Shown here: piece after piece, positions 32,567 through 44,240 of the stretch
How the letters are laid out: each line of letters begins with the position of its first letter
Numbering within the stretch: position 1 is the first letter of the stretch
Source of the DNA: Megaustenia siamemsis
Taxonomy: Eukaryota; Mollusca; Gastropoda; Stylommatophora; Ariophantidae
NCBI GenBank assembly: GCA_032433765.1
Contig: JAVIAB010000160.1
Span: 248,001 to 312,000, forward strand
Length of the DNA: 64,000 bases
Reading direction: 5' to 3'
Notes under the pieces: generated by a model
Database searches by the model: none
Told to the model about the DNA's origin: nothing
What the model saw: the letters and a program-made list of their open reading frames with translations, nothing else
Made by a program: the position numbers and the translations under genes

Positions 32567-34527
32567 CGAAGTATGCACAATAGAAGAAGCGTGGAAACAA
32601 TTTAAGGAAACAGTAACCAACATCTCTAAAACAGTTCGTGGAACGAAGCTAAGAACAAGAGAAGGGAAAAAGAGCACCCCGTGGTGGAACGAAACAATCA
32701 GAGAAGCAATTAAAGAAAAGAAAAAACTGTTTAAAAATTGGAGGGAGAACAAGAACCAAGAAAAATATGAAAAATATGCCTTAGTTCGAAAAAGAGTTAA
32801 AATTTTGATCAAAGAAGCTAAGCAAAGGAATTGGACAGAATTCGGACAAAACATGAGCAGGGACTTCAAGACAGCCACAAGAGATTTCTACAAAACAGTA
32901 AAAGCCACAAGAGCGAGAAAAGAAAACCATTATCCTACTGAGCAGATAAGTGACAAAGACTGACAGACAATATCAAATAACCAATGTTTGCAACAGAGAT
33001 GGAAAGAATATTTTGAAGACCTGTTAAACATACCAACTACCAATAAGACAACAAAAACCACGCTAAAACTCACAAATACTGAACTCAATATCATGAAAGA
33101 GGAAATCAAAGAAGTAATCAAATATGCACCAAGAAATAAAGCACCGGGAATAGATAACATACCAACAGAAATAATAGCAGCAGCAGGAGAATCAGGAGTG
33201 CAGTGGCTGCACAGAATATTTAATGCAGTATGGCACCAACAACAAGCCCCAGAAGACTGGCAACAGGCAATCATCATATCAATATGGTAAAAGAAAGGTA
33301 GCAAAAGAGACTGCAATCAATATAGAGGTATATCTCTTCTCAGCCATGTAGGAAAGCTATATGCCAAAATCTTGGAAAAAAGGCTGAGATCAATAATAGA
33401 ACTACAGTTAAGTGTTTCTCAAATGGGGTTCCGAAAAAACTGAGGATGTACTGATGCACTATTCACATTAAAACGGCTTGCAGAAAAAAACGACAGAACA
33501 CAATCAAAACTTATACATAGCCTTCATTGACCAGGAAAAAGCATTCAACAGGGTAAACAGAGAACAACTGTGGGAGATACTAACAACATACGGAGTAAGC
33601 CAACATCTAACAAACCTTATTAAAAGTCTCTACTCCAACAGTAGCTGCAGGATCAGAACAGCAGCAGGATACACAGACCACTTTGAAGTTAGATCAGGTG
33701 TAAGACAGGGGTGCGTACTATCCCCCCTACTGTTTATTACATACATGGACCATATATGCAAGCTAGCCAACCCATCAGAGACAGAGGAGATCAACAAGCT
33801 TTTATTTGCAGATGACCAGGCACTAATACATGAAACAATAGAAGATCTACAAGAACACTTAAACAAACTCAACATCTTAGGCACAAAATACAACATGAAA
33901 ATCAACATCAACAAAACAGAAGTCACGAATGTCGCCAAAAATAAACAGAACATCAACATAACTATAGAAGGCAGACAACTAAAACAAGTAGAGGAATTCA
34001 AATACCTAGGAAGTCTAATGACAAACAATAATTCTCAAACAGCAGAGATAGAATCAAGATGCAACAAAGCTTGTCAAATCATTGGACAGTTATCACCACT
34101 ATTGTCCAACAAGGAAATAACTCTGGAGGCAAAATGAGCACTATACAATACAATCTCCATCCCAACTTCATCCATTGGTGTGCTATCAATGCCAGACCTG
34201 GACCCTAGAGGCAAGAACAATAAGAAAAATAACCTCTACAGAGATGAAGTGTGTTAGACGAATGACAGGAAACGCCCCGCCATAGAATATATAAGGAAAC
34301 AACAGATAAAATGGTTTGGCCATGTGACAAGGCAGAAAGAACAAAACACAACACAACGAGCCTTCAGCAAATGTTGTGAGAACACCAGACCCAAGGGTAG
34401 ACCACGAAAAAGATGGGTCGATGGAATATTAGAAGCACTAGGAAACATAACAGCAGCAGAGGCGAACAGAAGAGCAAAAGACTGCAAATTATATCTCCCC
34501 TCGACGCTGAAAGGCAGATGAGGAAGG
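32567..34527 (+). pseudogene. LINE C reverse transcriptase
   Basis: Pieces at 32988-33290 and 33478-34137 carry [80 protein letters not shown] (intact FADD) and EFKYLGSLMTNNNSQTAEIE, then a C-terminal KWFGHVTRQKEQN block near 34310. Stops at 33288, 33442 and 34135 and frame changes show that it is inactive. Confidence 0.82.
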
Positions 34528-34540
34528 AAAGAAGAAGAAG

Positions 34541-35433
34541 AACTCTGTCACTGTTGTATTAGTGTATTTTGTGTGATAAGGAGATCAACTCTGTTACTGT
34601 TGTATTAGTGTAGTGAGATCAACTCTGTTACTGTTGTATTAGTGTATTTTGTGTGATTAAATTAAAGAGATCAACTCTGTCACTGTTGTATTAGTGTATT
34701 TTGTGTGATTAAATTAAAGAGAGATTAAAATAAAGAGATCAACTCTGTTACTGTTGTATTAGTGTATTTTGTGTGATTAAATTAAAGAGAGATTAAAATA
34801 AAGAGATCAACTCTGTTACTGTTGTATTAGTGTATTTTGTGTGATTAAATTAAAGAGATCAACTCTGTTAACTGTTGTATTAGTGTATGAGTGATTAAAA
34901 TAAGGAATCAACTCTGTCACTGTTGTATTAGTGTATTTTGTGTGATTAAATTAAAGAGATCAACTCTGTCACTGTTTTATTAGTGTATTTTGTGTGATTA
35001 AATTAGGGAGAACAACTATGTTACTGTTGTATTAGTGTATTTTGTGTGATTAAATTAGGGAGATCAACTCTTGTTACTGTTGTATTAGTGTATTTTGTGT
35101 GATTAAATTAGTGAGAACGACTCTGTTACTGTCATATTGATGTATTTTGTGTGATTAAATTAGTGAGAACGACTCTGTAACTGTCATATTGATGTATTTT
35201 GTGTGATTAAATTAGTGAGAACGACTCTGTTACTGTCATATTGATGTATTTTGTGTGATTAAATTAGTGAGAACGACTCTGTTACTGTCATATTGATGTA
35301 TTTTGTGTGATTAAATTAGTGAGAACGACTCTGTTACTGTCATATTGATGTATTTTGTGTGATTAAATTAGTGAGAACGACTCTGTTACTGTCATATTGA
35401 TGTATTTTGTGTGATTAAATTAGTGAGAACAAT
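34541..35433. repeat. 52-bp minisatellite
   Basis: About 17 units of 'ctctgttactgttgtattag' plus 'tgtattttgtgtgattaaat'. Two subfamilies are ordered along the array: 'gagatcaactctgtt' on the left and 'gtgagaacgactctgtt...catattgatg' on the right. The last six are nearly identical, indicating recent amplification. Confidence 0.9.
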
Positions 35434-35839
35434 AGACAAATAATAATAAACAAATATTATCATTGAGTGAAACTTCAGAGGCAATAGATCAGCAAATCAT
35501 TTAAGAGAAAGAGCTATGTTTGCAACACTCAGAAAAAAATTCACAAAACAAGAAACTTGCACTAGAGTACATGGTCAACTAGGTAACCTTGTTGCTTAGT
35601 GACCATGTGCTTTAAGCTGTATATTGTTCTTTATTTTTTTCTGTTGTTGATTATTTGTGAGTTTTTTCCGAGTGTTGTAAACAAACCTGCTCCCCAGAAA
35701 TTATTCGCTAGTGAGAACAACTCTGTTACTGTTGTATTAGTGCATTTCAGTCTAAAATACCGTAGAGCACACCAGTGATGTAATGTGAATAGAAAGTCCT
35801 AGAAGACCACCCATGCTACAAAGACAAGTTGATCATGTT
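35434..35839. other. Spacer between two arrays
   Basis: AT-rich intron. A solitary 52-bp-type unit remnant ('gagaacaactctgttactgt') occurs at about 35713. No gene is seen. Confidence 0.5.
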
Positions 35840-36770
35840 TGTTTTTTTTATCTCACAACATAGCCTATCAGAGACAAGTTGATCATCTTTGTACTGTTTA
35901 TCTCACAACATAGCCTATCAGAGACAAGTTGATCATCTTTGTACTGTTTATCTCACAACATAGCCTATCAGAGACAAGTTGATCATCTTTGTACTGTTTA
36001 TCTCACAACATAGCCTATCAGAGACAAGTTGATCATCTTTGTACTGTTTATCTCACAACATAGCCTATCAGAGACAAGTTGATCATCTTTGTACTGTTTA
36101 TCTCACAACATAGCCTATCAGAGACAAGTTGATCATCTTTGTACTGTTTCTCTCACAACATAGCCTATCGAAAAGACAAATTGATCATCTTTGTACTGTT
36201 TATCTCACAACATAGCCTATCGAAAAGACAAGTTGATCATCTTTGTACTGTTTCTCTCACAACATAGCCTATCAAAGACAAGTTGATCACCTTTGTACTG
36301 TTTATCTCACAACATAGCCTATCGAAAAGACAAATTGATCATCTTTGTACTGTTTATCTCACAACATAGCCTATCAAAGACAAGTTGATCATCTTTGTAC
36401 TGTTTATCTCACAACATAGCCTATCAAAGACAAGTTGATCATCTTTGTACTGTTTATCTCACAACATAGCCTATCAGAGACAAGTTGATCATCTTTGTAC
36501 TGTTTATCTCACAACATAGCCTATCAGAGACAAGTTGATCATCTTTGTACTGTTTATCTCACAACATAGCCTATCGAAAAGACAAATTGATCATCTTTGT
36601 ACTGTTTATATCACAACATAGCCTATCGAAAAGACAAGTTGATCATCTTTGTACTGTTTCTCTCACAACATAGCCTATCAAAGACAAATTGATCATCTTT
36701 GTACTGTTTATCTCACAACATAGCCTATCGAAAAGACAAATTGATCATCTTTGTACTGTTTATCTCACAA
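35840..36770. repeat. 50/52-bp minisatellite
   Basis: About 18 units of 'gacaagttgatcatctttgt' followed by 'actgtttatctcacaacata' and 'gcctatcaga'. A 52-bp form has 'cgaaaagaca'. One more copy follows the LINE A insertion at 39595-39656. Confidence 0.92.
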
Positions 36771-39594
36771 TGATATCAGGTCAGGTAATTTTACCTGCTA
36801 CTGTATGCAGTAAACAGTACAACCTGTGTCTGCCCTGCTGCCTTGCAGGTAAGCTCTGGAGAGTAAAAGGCTAAGGGAGGGTACCCCGAAGTAAAACAAC
36901 CCCAATGCCTTGTGGGTGAGACTTTTTAGTTAAAGGCTAGCGCAGCCAACTGTAAACAAACCGACGGAAGGCAACAGAAAACCACCGTCATAACTTCTCT
37001 GTACAATCATGAATAGCCACAACAATAGAAATCACGAACAACAACTTTAAAGGTGATTCCAATTGAAAACCCTCGTTTGGTATCGACATCATGTGCTACA
37101 GGTGATACCCGATCGTCATCAAGCTACTGTAAGCAAAATAAAGATAAAGCAAATTCTAAAGATAGGTATTTGGAATGTGAGAACACTCATGCAGAAGGGT
37201 AAAATGGGAAACATCATACAAAAAATGAAAAGAATAATGGGTTTACATTTACTATGATTTTGCTAAATGAGATACACCGGATCAGGGGAGATGTATTCTG
37301 ATAAACATAAAATAATCTATTCTGGAGGTACTGAACACCAAAGAGGAGTAGGTATCATCTTGGATGCAGAAAGAGCAAGAACAGTGAAAGGCTTTTACCC
37401 AATATCTGACAGAGTCCTTTTAGTGAAATTGAATGGAAAGCCAATAGATATTAATCTCATTCAAGTTTATGCACTAACAGTGACAGCCTAGAGGAAAAAA
37501 TTGATAAATTTTATGATGAGTTAAATGAGGCACTTCATGAATGCAAACCACATGAAAAGACCATAGTTCTAGGGGATTTTAACGCAAGAGTTGAGGAAGT
37601 AGTTGGTCATTATGGCTTAGGTGAGAGGAATGATAGAGGTGAGAAATTTATTGACTGGGCATGAAAACACAAAATGATGATAGGAAACACCTGGTTTAAG
37701 CAACATCCAAGACGTCTCTTGACATGGAAAAGCTCAGGAGACAATGCACGTAATCAAACTGATTACTTAATTATAAGCAATAGATTCAGAAACAGTCTGG
37801 TGTGTGTGAAAACTAGACCAAGGGCAGATTGCAATAGTGATCATGTACCAGTTGTGGGAAAGCTTAGAGTAAAATTAAAAACAACAAAACGAACCTCAGT
37901 TAACATCAAGTTAAATTTAGATTTACTCAAATCAGACAAGAAGCTGCGAGACAAATATAAAATTACAATTCAGAACTGGTAGAATGCAATAGAGAAGATA
38001 CAAAGCATTGATGAACAGTGGGAAATGCTAAAAGAATCAATGCAACAAACATCAAAAGAGTTCATGCCACCAGTGAGGACAAATTCAAGAAAGAAATGGA
38101 TAACATTTTGCTGCTAATGGGTATAAGAAGAACAAATAAAGAAAATAAAGATGAGCATAAGAAATTAAATAAAGAAATTGTATTAAAATGCAATGAAGCA
38201 AAAGAAGCATGGCTAAAAGAGAGATGCAAAGAGATTGAAATGCAACAAAAAGGAGATACAATCTACAACAGCGGATATATACCAGATGAGCCCTACCCAA
38301 GAAATCTGGTGCGATTGAATGTGATGATCATCATACAATAAGCCTTATGAATCACATAACTAAGATATTACTAAGAATCATCATGCAAAGAATGCAAAAC
38401 AAAATCAGTCCAGAAATTAGCTGTGAACAATCTGGTTTTTTTTGGAGGTAAAGGAACCAGCAATGCCATATATATCATAGGATCTTTAGTAGAAAGAGCC
38501 ATAGAGGTGAAAACAGATCTATACCTATGTTTCAAAGATTATACCAAAGCATTTAGCAAAGTAAAGCACCAAGAAATAATCACAATTTTAGAAAGCATAA
38601 ATGTTGCCAGCAAAGATCTAAGAATAATAAAGAACATGTACTGGCAACAAACAGCTGCCATAAGAACTGGATACCAATTGGGAATGTTTCAACAAATAAA
38701 ACAGGGTGTTAGACAAGGTTGTGTGCTGTCACCAGATTTGTTTAATATTTATAGTGAGATTATTTTAAGATCCATAAGGGGCATGCCTGGAATAACAATT
38801 GGAGGTCATAATATAAATAATCTAGGGTATGCTAATAATACAGTATTAATCGCTAAGAGTGAAAATGAGTTACATGAAATGTTGGACATTATAGTGAAAT
38901 CAAGTAAAAATAAAGGACTCAGCCTTAATAGCAAAAAGACAGAAGCAATGGTAACAACAAAGAAAAAGACATCACCTAAGGTGCAAAATAAAGACAAGCG
39001 GAACAATATTAAAACAGGTAAATGAATTTAAATATTTGGGAACTTTGTTAACCTCAGACGGAAGATGTACAAAAGAGGTGAGATGCAGAATGGCTCAGGC
39101 AAAAGCAGCTTTCCAAAAAATGAGGAAGATACTATGCAATCCATTTTTGACAATAGAAACAAGAAAAAGAGTTCTTAAATGTTATGTAGAGCCAGTCATA
39201 ACATATGGATGTGAATCATGGACAAAAGGACAACAAACTAGAAAATCACTGGAGTCTGTAGAAATGTGGTTATGCAGAAGAATGTTAAGAATACCATGGA
39301 CAGCTGAGAATAGTAATGAAAATGTTCTGAAAGTGGTCAAAGCAAAAAGAGAGCTAATTTCCAATATTAGGAAGAAACAATCATCATTTTTTGGCCATGT
39401 AGTGAGAAGAGAACAAATGGAATAAAAATTGTAACAACTGGAAAAATTGAGGGACAAAGAGATAGAAGGAAGCAAAGAGACAAAAATTGGCTTGGCAGAA
39501 GGTCAACAACAGAAATGATAAAGAACTGTCGAGATCGAAAGTTGTGGAGAGACATGATCACCTACGCCAGTAGGCCTGGTACTTGATAATGATG
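36771..39594 (+). mobile_element. LINE family A, near full length (2.82 kb), inside the 50-bp array
   Basis: The longest copy of family A. A non-coding 5' leader (36771-37130) precedes an endonuclease remnant (IGIWNVRTLMQKGKM at about 37157, VLGDFNARVEE at about 37565, a ADCNSDHVPV block at about 37825). The RT follows ([40 protein letters not shown]), where the FADD centre has become YANN. The C-terminus (SSFFGHVVRREQME) and a 'gataatgatgat' tail end it. 'atctcacaa' flanks both sides (36762-36770 and 39595-39603). Inactive. Confidence 0.85.
38423..39425 (+). pseudogene. LINE A reverse transcriptase C-terminal half
   Basis: Two abutting open pieces (38423-39025 and 39036-39425) encode the palm, thumb and C-terminal parts. 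The catalytic FADD is replaced by YANN at about 38828-38840, so it cannot polymerise. The thumb contains the GTLLTSDGRCTKEVRCRMAQ and CNPFLTIETRKRVLKCYVEP blocks that recognise the other family A fragments at 58838 and 61156. Confidence 0.8.
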
Positions 39595-39656
39595 ATCTCA
39601 CAACATGGCCTATCAAAATGACAAGTTGATCATCTTTGTACTGTTTATCTCACAAT
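39595..39656. repeat. 50-bp array, right remnant
   Basis: One and a third units of the array at 35840-36770, lying between a plus-strand and a minus-strand LINE A. Confidence 0.85.
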
Positions 39657-39812
39657 ATCATCATCATCATCAAGTACCGGGCCTACTGGCATAGGTGATC
39701 ATGTCTCTCCACAACTTTCGATCTCGGCAGCTATTTATCATTTCTGTTGTTGACCTTCTGCCAAGCCATTCTCTTAAGCTGTCTGTTATTTTTTCTCTTT
39801 GCTTCCCTCTAT
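39657..39812 (-). mobile_element. LINE family A 3' end, inverted
   Basis: The reverse complement matches the last 155 bases of family A, with the cat/gat tail at the left edge against the array unit. With the preceding plus-strand copy it forms a tail-to-tail inverted pair only about 62 bases apart. Confidence 0.75.
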
Positions 39813-40165
39813 CATGGCATAGCAGTTTCAGAACAGCACAATCCTATGATGTTTTCTGTGTTCGCTATAAAGCTGCTGCTGCTACACAATCCTGACCAAT
39901 TATAGGTGTGGACATTATTCACTTGCAATGACAAAACTGCTTTGTTTACATCATAAACCTCTGGAAGCGAATCATTTATGGGACTAATAATATAATTTAT
40001 TCTTCCATCGGGGATATCTTCATTGAGTCCCCCCAATAAAAAGGTCTTTGGTTAAAAAGCACATATGCTTTTGAGTTAAACACAAAATGAGCCCACTTCA
40101 AAGATTCAAAATGATCCTTGCCAATGCCATCCGTTTGCACAAGTTAGGTCCTTAGCTACCAAGGT
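39812..40165 (-). pseudogene. Unrecognised coding remnant
   Basis: I do not recognise this one. On the minus strand the frame at 40165-40040 reads LKWAHFVFNSKAYVLFNQRP, then shifts to the frame at 40036-39812 (DIPDGRINYIISPINDSLPE, HTYNWSGLCSSSSFIANTEN, IIGLCCSETAMP). The composition is protein-like rather than LINE-like: few lysines, aromatic residues and cysteines. It lies between a LINE A fragment and the truncated 3' end of LINE E. It could be part of a DNA transposon or a captured cellular exon. Confidence 0.35.
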
Positions 40166-40274
40166 CACATACGAAGCCATCAAATTAAAGACTTTATCTA
40201 CAGCGAAGGTTAACGAACTGTGAACAAACATTTATATTCAAACCCGTGAATACATTTTCAAAAATCTGGCAACT

Positions 40275-41989
40275 CGCTTCACAGCCATATAATAGGACCG
40301 ACTTAACATTTGAGTTGTAAATTTTTATTTTTGTATTTAACCTAATTTCTTTGGATTTCCATATGTTTCCCAGTGCAATGAAAGCTCCTCTTGTTTTTGA
40401 TATCCTTATTTTGGTATCATTTTCTGTTCCTCCCTCTTTATCTATATTACTGCCCAGATATATGTAAGATTGTACATCTAGTAGAGGTATTTCTCCTAAT
40501 TTTATTTGGTTATTGCCAACTGCATTAATTCTCATAATGTTGGTCTTATCTCTATTAATCTTCAGTCCTAGCTGTTGTGATCTCTCATCAAGTATGCTCA
40601 TTTTATCCTGCATCTGTTGATTGCTGTGTGATAGGAGAGCTATGTCATCAGCAAAGTCTAAATCATCAAGTTGTTTGGTTAGTGACCACTGGATTCCATT
40701 TCTGTTGTTTAGAGTTATTTTCATTATCCAATCTATGGCCAGTAGAAAGAGAAATGGGGACAGAAGGCATCCTTGCCTTACTCCTGTTCTTATTTCAAAT
40801 GCTTCTGTAAGCTGTCCTTCATGCACCACTCTACATTTTGTTCCTTCATACATTGTTTTTATCACATTAATAAACATTATGGGGATTCTGTAATGACTCA
40901 GCAACTTCCAAAGCATTCTTCTGTCTAAACTATCAAATGCCTTTTTGTAATCTATGAATCCAATATAAAGTGGGGATTTTAGTTCTAAACTTTGTTCAAC
41001 TATTATACGTAGAGTAGTTATTTGATCAGCACATGATCTGTTCTTCCTAAAACTTGCTTATTCATCTCTCAAATGTTTCTCTATAGCCTCTTTTAGTCTC
41101 TCCAGAATGATTCTGCTTAATATTTTTCCTGACACTGATAGTAGCATAATTCCCCTATAATTTGTGCACTCCTGTAAACTTCCTTTCTTTGGTAGTTTGA
41201 TCTTATAACCTTCTTTCCAGTCTTTAGGTATATCTTCCCTCTCCCAAATTTTATCTAATAGATTACGTAACATCTTGATAGAGGTGTTGATATCTGCTTT
41301 GATGGCTTCCAAAGGAATTTCATCTGGTCCTGTGGCTTTACCATTTTTTAATAGTTTGATAGCTTTCATTATTTCTTCTATGCTTGGTTTTCCACAGTTA
41401 ACGTGTAACTCTTCTTCTGCTGGTAGTATATCTGGAGGATTATTTGAGCCGGGTCTGTTCAAAAGTTCTTCAAAGTGTTCTTTCCATCTCTCCATTTGTT
41501 CCCTTATATTACTAAGCAGATTTCCTTTCTTATCTTTAATAAAGGCATTGATCTGTTTGTATTTTCCACTTAATTTCTTTGTGCTGTTGTACAGTTCTTT
41601 CATATTCCCTTTATTTGCTGCTTCTTCTGTCTCTTTAGCTAGTTTATCTATATATTTCCTCTTATCCATTTTAATGCATCTTCTCACTTCTTTGTTCACC
41701 TCTGTGTAAGCTTCCTGTATCTTGGCTTTATTACTTCTTGTTTTGCTTTTATGTATGTCTGCTTTCTTGTACTTTCTTTCTTTAATTTTATCCAGGGTCT
41801 CTGCTGTCATCCATGCCTTATTCTGGCATTCTCTTTTCCCCCAGCGTTTCTTCGCATATCTCTTTCCATATATCTTTTACCTGTTTCCAATGATCTTCTA
41901 TATTTATTGTATTTTCTAGTTGTTGGAGGACTTGGTATTTGTTTGATATTGTGACTGCTAATTTATCTTTAATACCTTGTTCTTTTTTA
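40275..41989 (-). mobile_element. LINE family E, main part
   Basis: Read from 41989 on the minus strand: a linker (ISNKYQVLQQLENTIEDHW), AEEELHVNCGKPSIEEIMKA, KNGKATGPDEIPLEAIK, ECTNYRGIMLLSVSGKILSR, then after a stop near 41057 LWKLLSHYRIPIMFINVIKT, GVRQGCLLSPFLFLLAIDWI, LDDLDFADDIALLSHSNQQM (intact FADD), SYIYLGSNIDKEGG and YGCEA, where it is cut at about 40275. Two long open pieces remain (41058-41810, 250 codons; 40194-40916, 240 codons), making it one of the better-preserved LINEs. The 3' end is missing. Confidence 0.83.
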
Positions 41990-42890
41990 ATACCTGAAGA
42001 TTAGTACAGATACAGAGCATCCATTGCACCATGTGCTCAACACAGAGAAAGGTACCAGGCTAAAAAGAGGCAAATCAGGGGTGGGCCGAGCAGAAGATGT
42101 CATCAAACAGGTCTGTGGGCTTACCAATATCAGCGTTGATGAGGAGTGGATACCGGTGCCTACGTCATTCAAGGGGACTTTCTCATGTATTGTCACACTC
42201 AACAGGAAAAGTAGGGAACAGAACCCGGTCGTGGTTAATGCTGAGGTCAACGGTCTCATCTGCGATAACACCGATGAGAAAGATGCAGTCATCTATACAG
42301 ACGGATCTGTAAGACGACACAAAAGAAGTGCATGGGCATTTACAGCACGCTCGGCAGGCAGAATAGCCAAGGAAGACAGTGGTGCATACGCCATGACCAC
42401 GAGTAGCATGACAATGGAGGTGATTGCAGTGATCAAGGCATTCAAATGGTTAGAGTCACAAGACTACACCCACGCATGTATACTGAGTGATTCAATGAGC
42501 ATGATAAAAAAAGTGGAGGCGGGCTTTGTACGTATGCAATGGGTAGAGTCGTTGCAGAAATCCAAAATACGTAAGGTCACCTTTATCTATGTCCCTGGAC
42601 ATGCGGGAGTACGGGGAAATGAGAGCGGACAGGTTGGCTAGCTGCGCTGTCGTTTAGGACAGGCAGCCGATGGATCGGGTGGACATCATCAATGCCCTCC
42701 GAGATGTGGGAAGAGCACAGGACTTGACAAACACAGATCAACGTCACTTCTTCGGATGACGGAAATGGGAGTTAAGATGGGCACAGCCAGAAATGAGAAA
42801 CTTGGTGGCCGTGTAAGAAGACTTATCAACCAACATAGAACTGGAGTCGTCAGTCACTGGACACTGAGGGAATTGCTGAGGAGGGGATCG
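41990..42890 (+). mobile_element. LINE family F fragment with RNase H domain, uninterrupted
   Basis: The plus-strand frame from 42024 (205 codons) encodes a connector (HVLNTEKGTRLKRGKSGVGR) and an RNase HI-type domain: AVIYTDGSV (first catalytic Asp), MTTSSMTMEVIAVIKAFKWL (Glu), ACILSDSMSMI (Asp) and VPGHAGVRGNE (His). A frame break at about 42630 follows. RNase H removes RNA from the cDNA hybrid in I-type LINEs. Both ends are internal to the parent element: compared with the copy at 48600 and 58029, it starts at 'tacctgaagattag' and stops at 'gaggaggggatc'. It carries the intact site 'gactacacccacgc' that the Polinton occupies elsewhere. Confidence 0.82.
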
Positions 42891-43160
42891 TCTTGCATCC
42901 ATCTGACATTGTAGCTGTTTATATAAATCATCTTTAACTAAATCATCCTTATTGTAGGTTGGTTCATAGCATTGGATAATGTGTAATTTTATTTTGTTTT
43001 TGGTTGTTTTAAATGTTGCTCTCATTAGTCTTGGTCCTACTGCTTCCCTTTCTAATAGTGTTTTCTGTGCATTCCTTGATAGCATTATGGCTACCCCTTC
43101 ACTATGTTGTTCTCCAGGTTCCTGGTGTCCTGATGATAAAATCATCTCTCCTGTATTTAG
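42891..43160 (-). mobile_element. LINE family E, endonuclease part
   Basis: Minus strand from 43145: GEQHSEGVAIMLSRNAQKTL, RATFKTTKNKIKLHIIQCYE, PTYNKDDLVKDDLYKQLQCQ, the centre of an APE endonuclease. It joins the main LINE E body only across the family F block, and about 100 residues of endonuclease are missing between the two parts. Confidence 0.7.
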
Positions 43161-43229
43161 TTATTATTTAGATTATAGTTATAAAATGTGATGTAAAACT
43201 TTATTCTATATAATATATTATCTATCTTT

Positions 43230-43720
43230 CATTCGCCTGAAGTGTTGTCTATATCTGCAATATTGTTTTCTGTATAAATTTTACTGTATTTTGTAATTCT
43301 TGCTGTGGCCCATATATATTTTTTCTGTAGTGTTGAATCTATGGACCAATGGGTTTTCCTCAGTCTACTATATTCAGTGCAGTATTGGGCGCCTGTCCTC
43401 ATGTACATGTAGTTGAGGTGCCAATTTTGAATTTTGTATACATTTGACTCTGAAGTCAATTGTGACCTGTTCTGAGGCGTGTGGTCCTCTGATTGATTTG
43501 ATTATCTGTTTCTTATGATGGTATGTAACCTGTGCATCTGGTCGTGCGCCTGTTGTACCTTCTTTTTCCAGTTGATCTACTTTCTCATTTCCTGGTATTC
43601 CACAGTGAAATGGGATCTACTGAGTGGCAGCTCTGTGGTGCTTGCAGAGCTCAGTCTTTAGGGTCTGCAGATGTGGCAATTTTTGGGATTGCAGTGCCTG
43701 GGGTACTGATCTGTCAAAAG
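43230..43720 (-). mobile_element. RNase H fragment of another LINE
   Basis: The minus strand encodes IPFHCGIPGNEKVDQLEKEG, the C-terminal RNase H signature (HCG.PGNE.AD.LA) of I/Jockey-type LINEs, then QVTYHHKKQIIKSI and, after frame changes, LHVHEDRRPILH. The wording differs from family F, so this is a distinct element. Both ends are degraded. Confidence 0.6.
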
Positions 43721-43913
43721 CACTACAGGCTATGGGTTAAGATTACTGTTCATCAGTTTTTTTATTTCCTACTTTATTGCTTGGATTTATAATATACTAA
43801 AAGTGTCTAGCTCTTTTGTAGTGACCCATAAGTCTAGGATGCTAAACATGTTGTATATGTCAGATGGTGAGCATGTCAATACGTTTTTTTTTTTTTTTTT
43901 TTTTTGTGCTCAG

Positions 43914-44038
43914 AGGTCCAAAGCACACAAAGAACAGGCAAACGTTCGTCATGTCTGCAACACTGACAATGGATGTGGCAGTTCCAAAAAGGGTTGTGAA
44001 TAAGCTGAAGAAGAAGAGTCCCATTGATGACAAACTCA
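43914..44038 (+). CDS. DDX24: DDX24-like helicase, exon g (motif III)
   Basis: 125 bases. The acceptor is preceded by a T run of about 22 (43884-43905) then gtgctcag, an extreme polypyrimidine tract. It encodes GPKHTKNRQTFVMSATLTMD, with motif III (SAT), which couples ATP hydrolysis to unwinding, and a basic linker (RVVNKLKKKSPIDDKL) leading toward RecA domain 2. It enters in phase 2 and leaves in phase 1, matching both neighbours. Confidence 0.96.
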
Positions 44039-44146
44039 GTAAGTACAATCGATGTTGACAATATGTAGGGAACATAAATAATTGCTATGCTGTGGTAAAG
44101 CTGGTAGCAGGAGCAAGTAGTGGAGTGTAACATATACTCCTGCAAG

Positions 44147-44240
44147 GTATGGTGACAGCTTTACAAAGAGGGAACACAACAAAATACTGACACTTCTGCC
44201 TACATGCAGCCTTCCTCAGAAAATTAGAACAACACAAACG
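44147..44240. repeat. Short dispersed repeat shared with 30433-30510
   Basis: 'ggtatggtgacagctttac' with a later 'gcagccttcctcag' and 'agaacaacaca', paralleling the insert at 30327-30582. Confidence 0.4.

Larger units (their letters stand above)
31875..34540 (+). mobile_element. LINE family C, 5'-truncated, inside the 52-bp array
   Basis: An RTE-like non-LTR retrotransposon of 2.67 kb with a partial endonuclease, an RT and a short (gaa)n tail. 'aactctgt(t/c)actg' flanks it (31862-31874 and 34541-34553), consistent with a 13-bp target duplication inside the array. A decayed second copy is at 45585-46735. Confidence 0.85.

Noticed and set aside
34530..36770. Arrays of 50-52 bp that at first glance recall a CRISPR locus
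   Set aside because: The whole unit is repeated with no unique spacers, no cas genes are present, and the setting is an animal intron.
42024..42641. Considered an independent cellular RNase H gene
   Set aside because: The connector and end match LINE F at 48600 and 58029, and the fragment lacks a proper start and 3' end.
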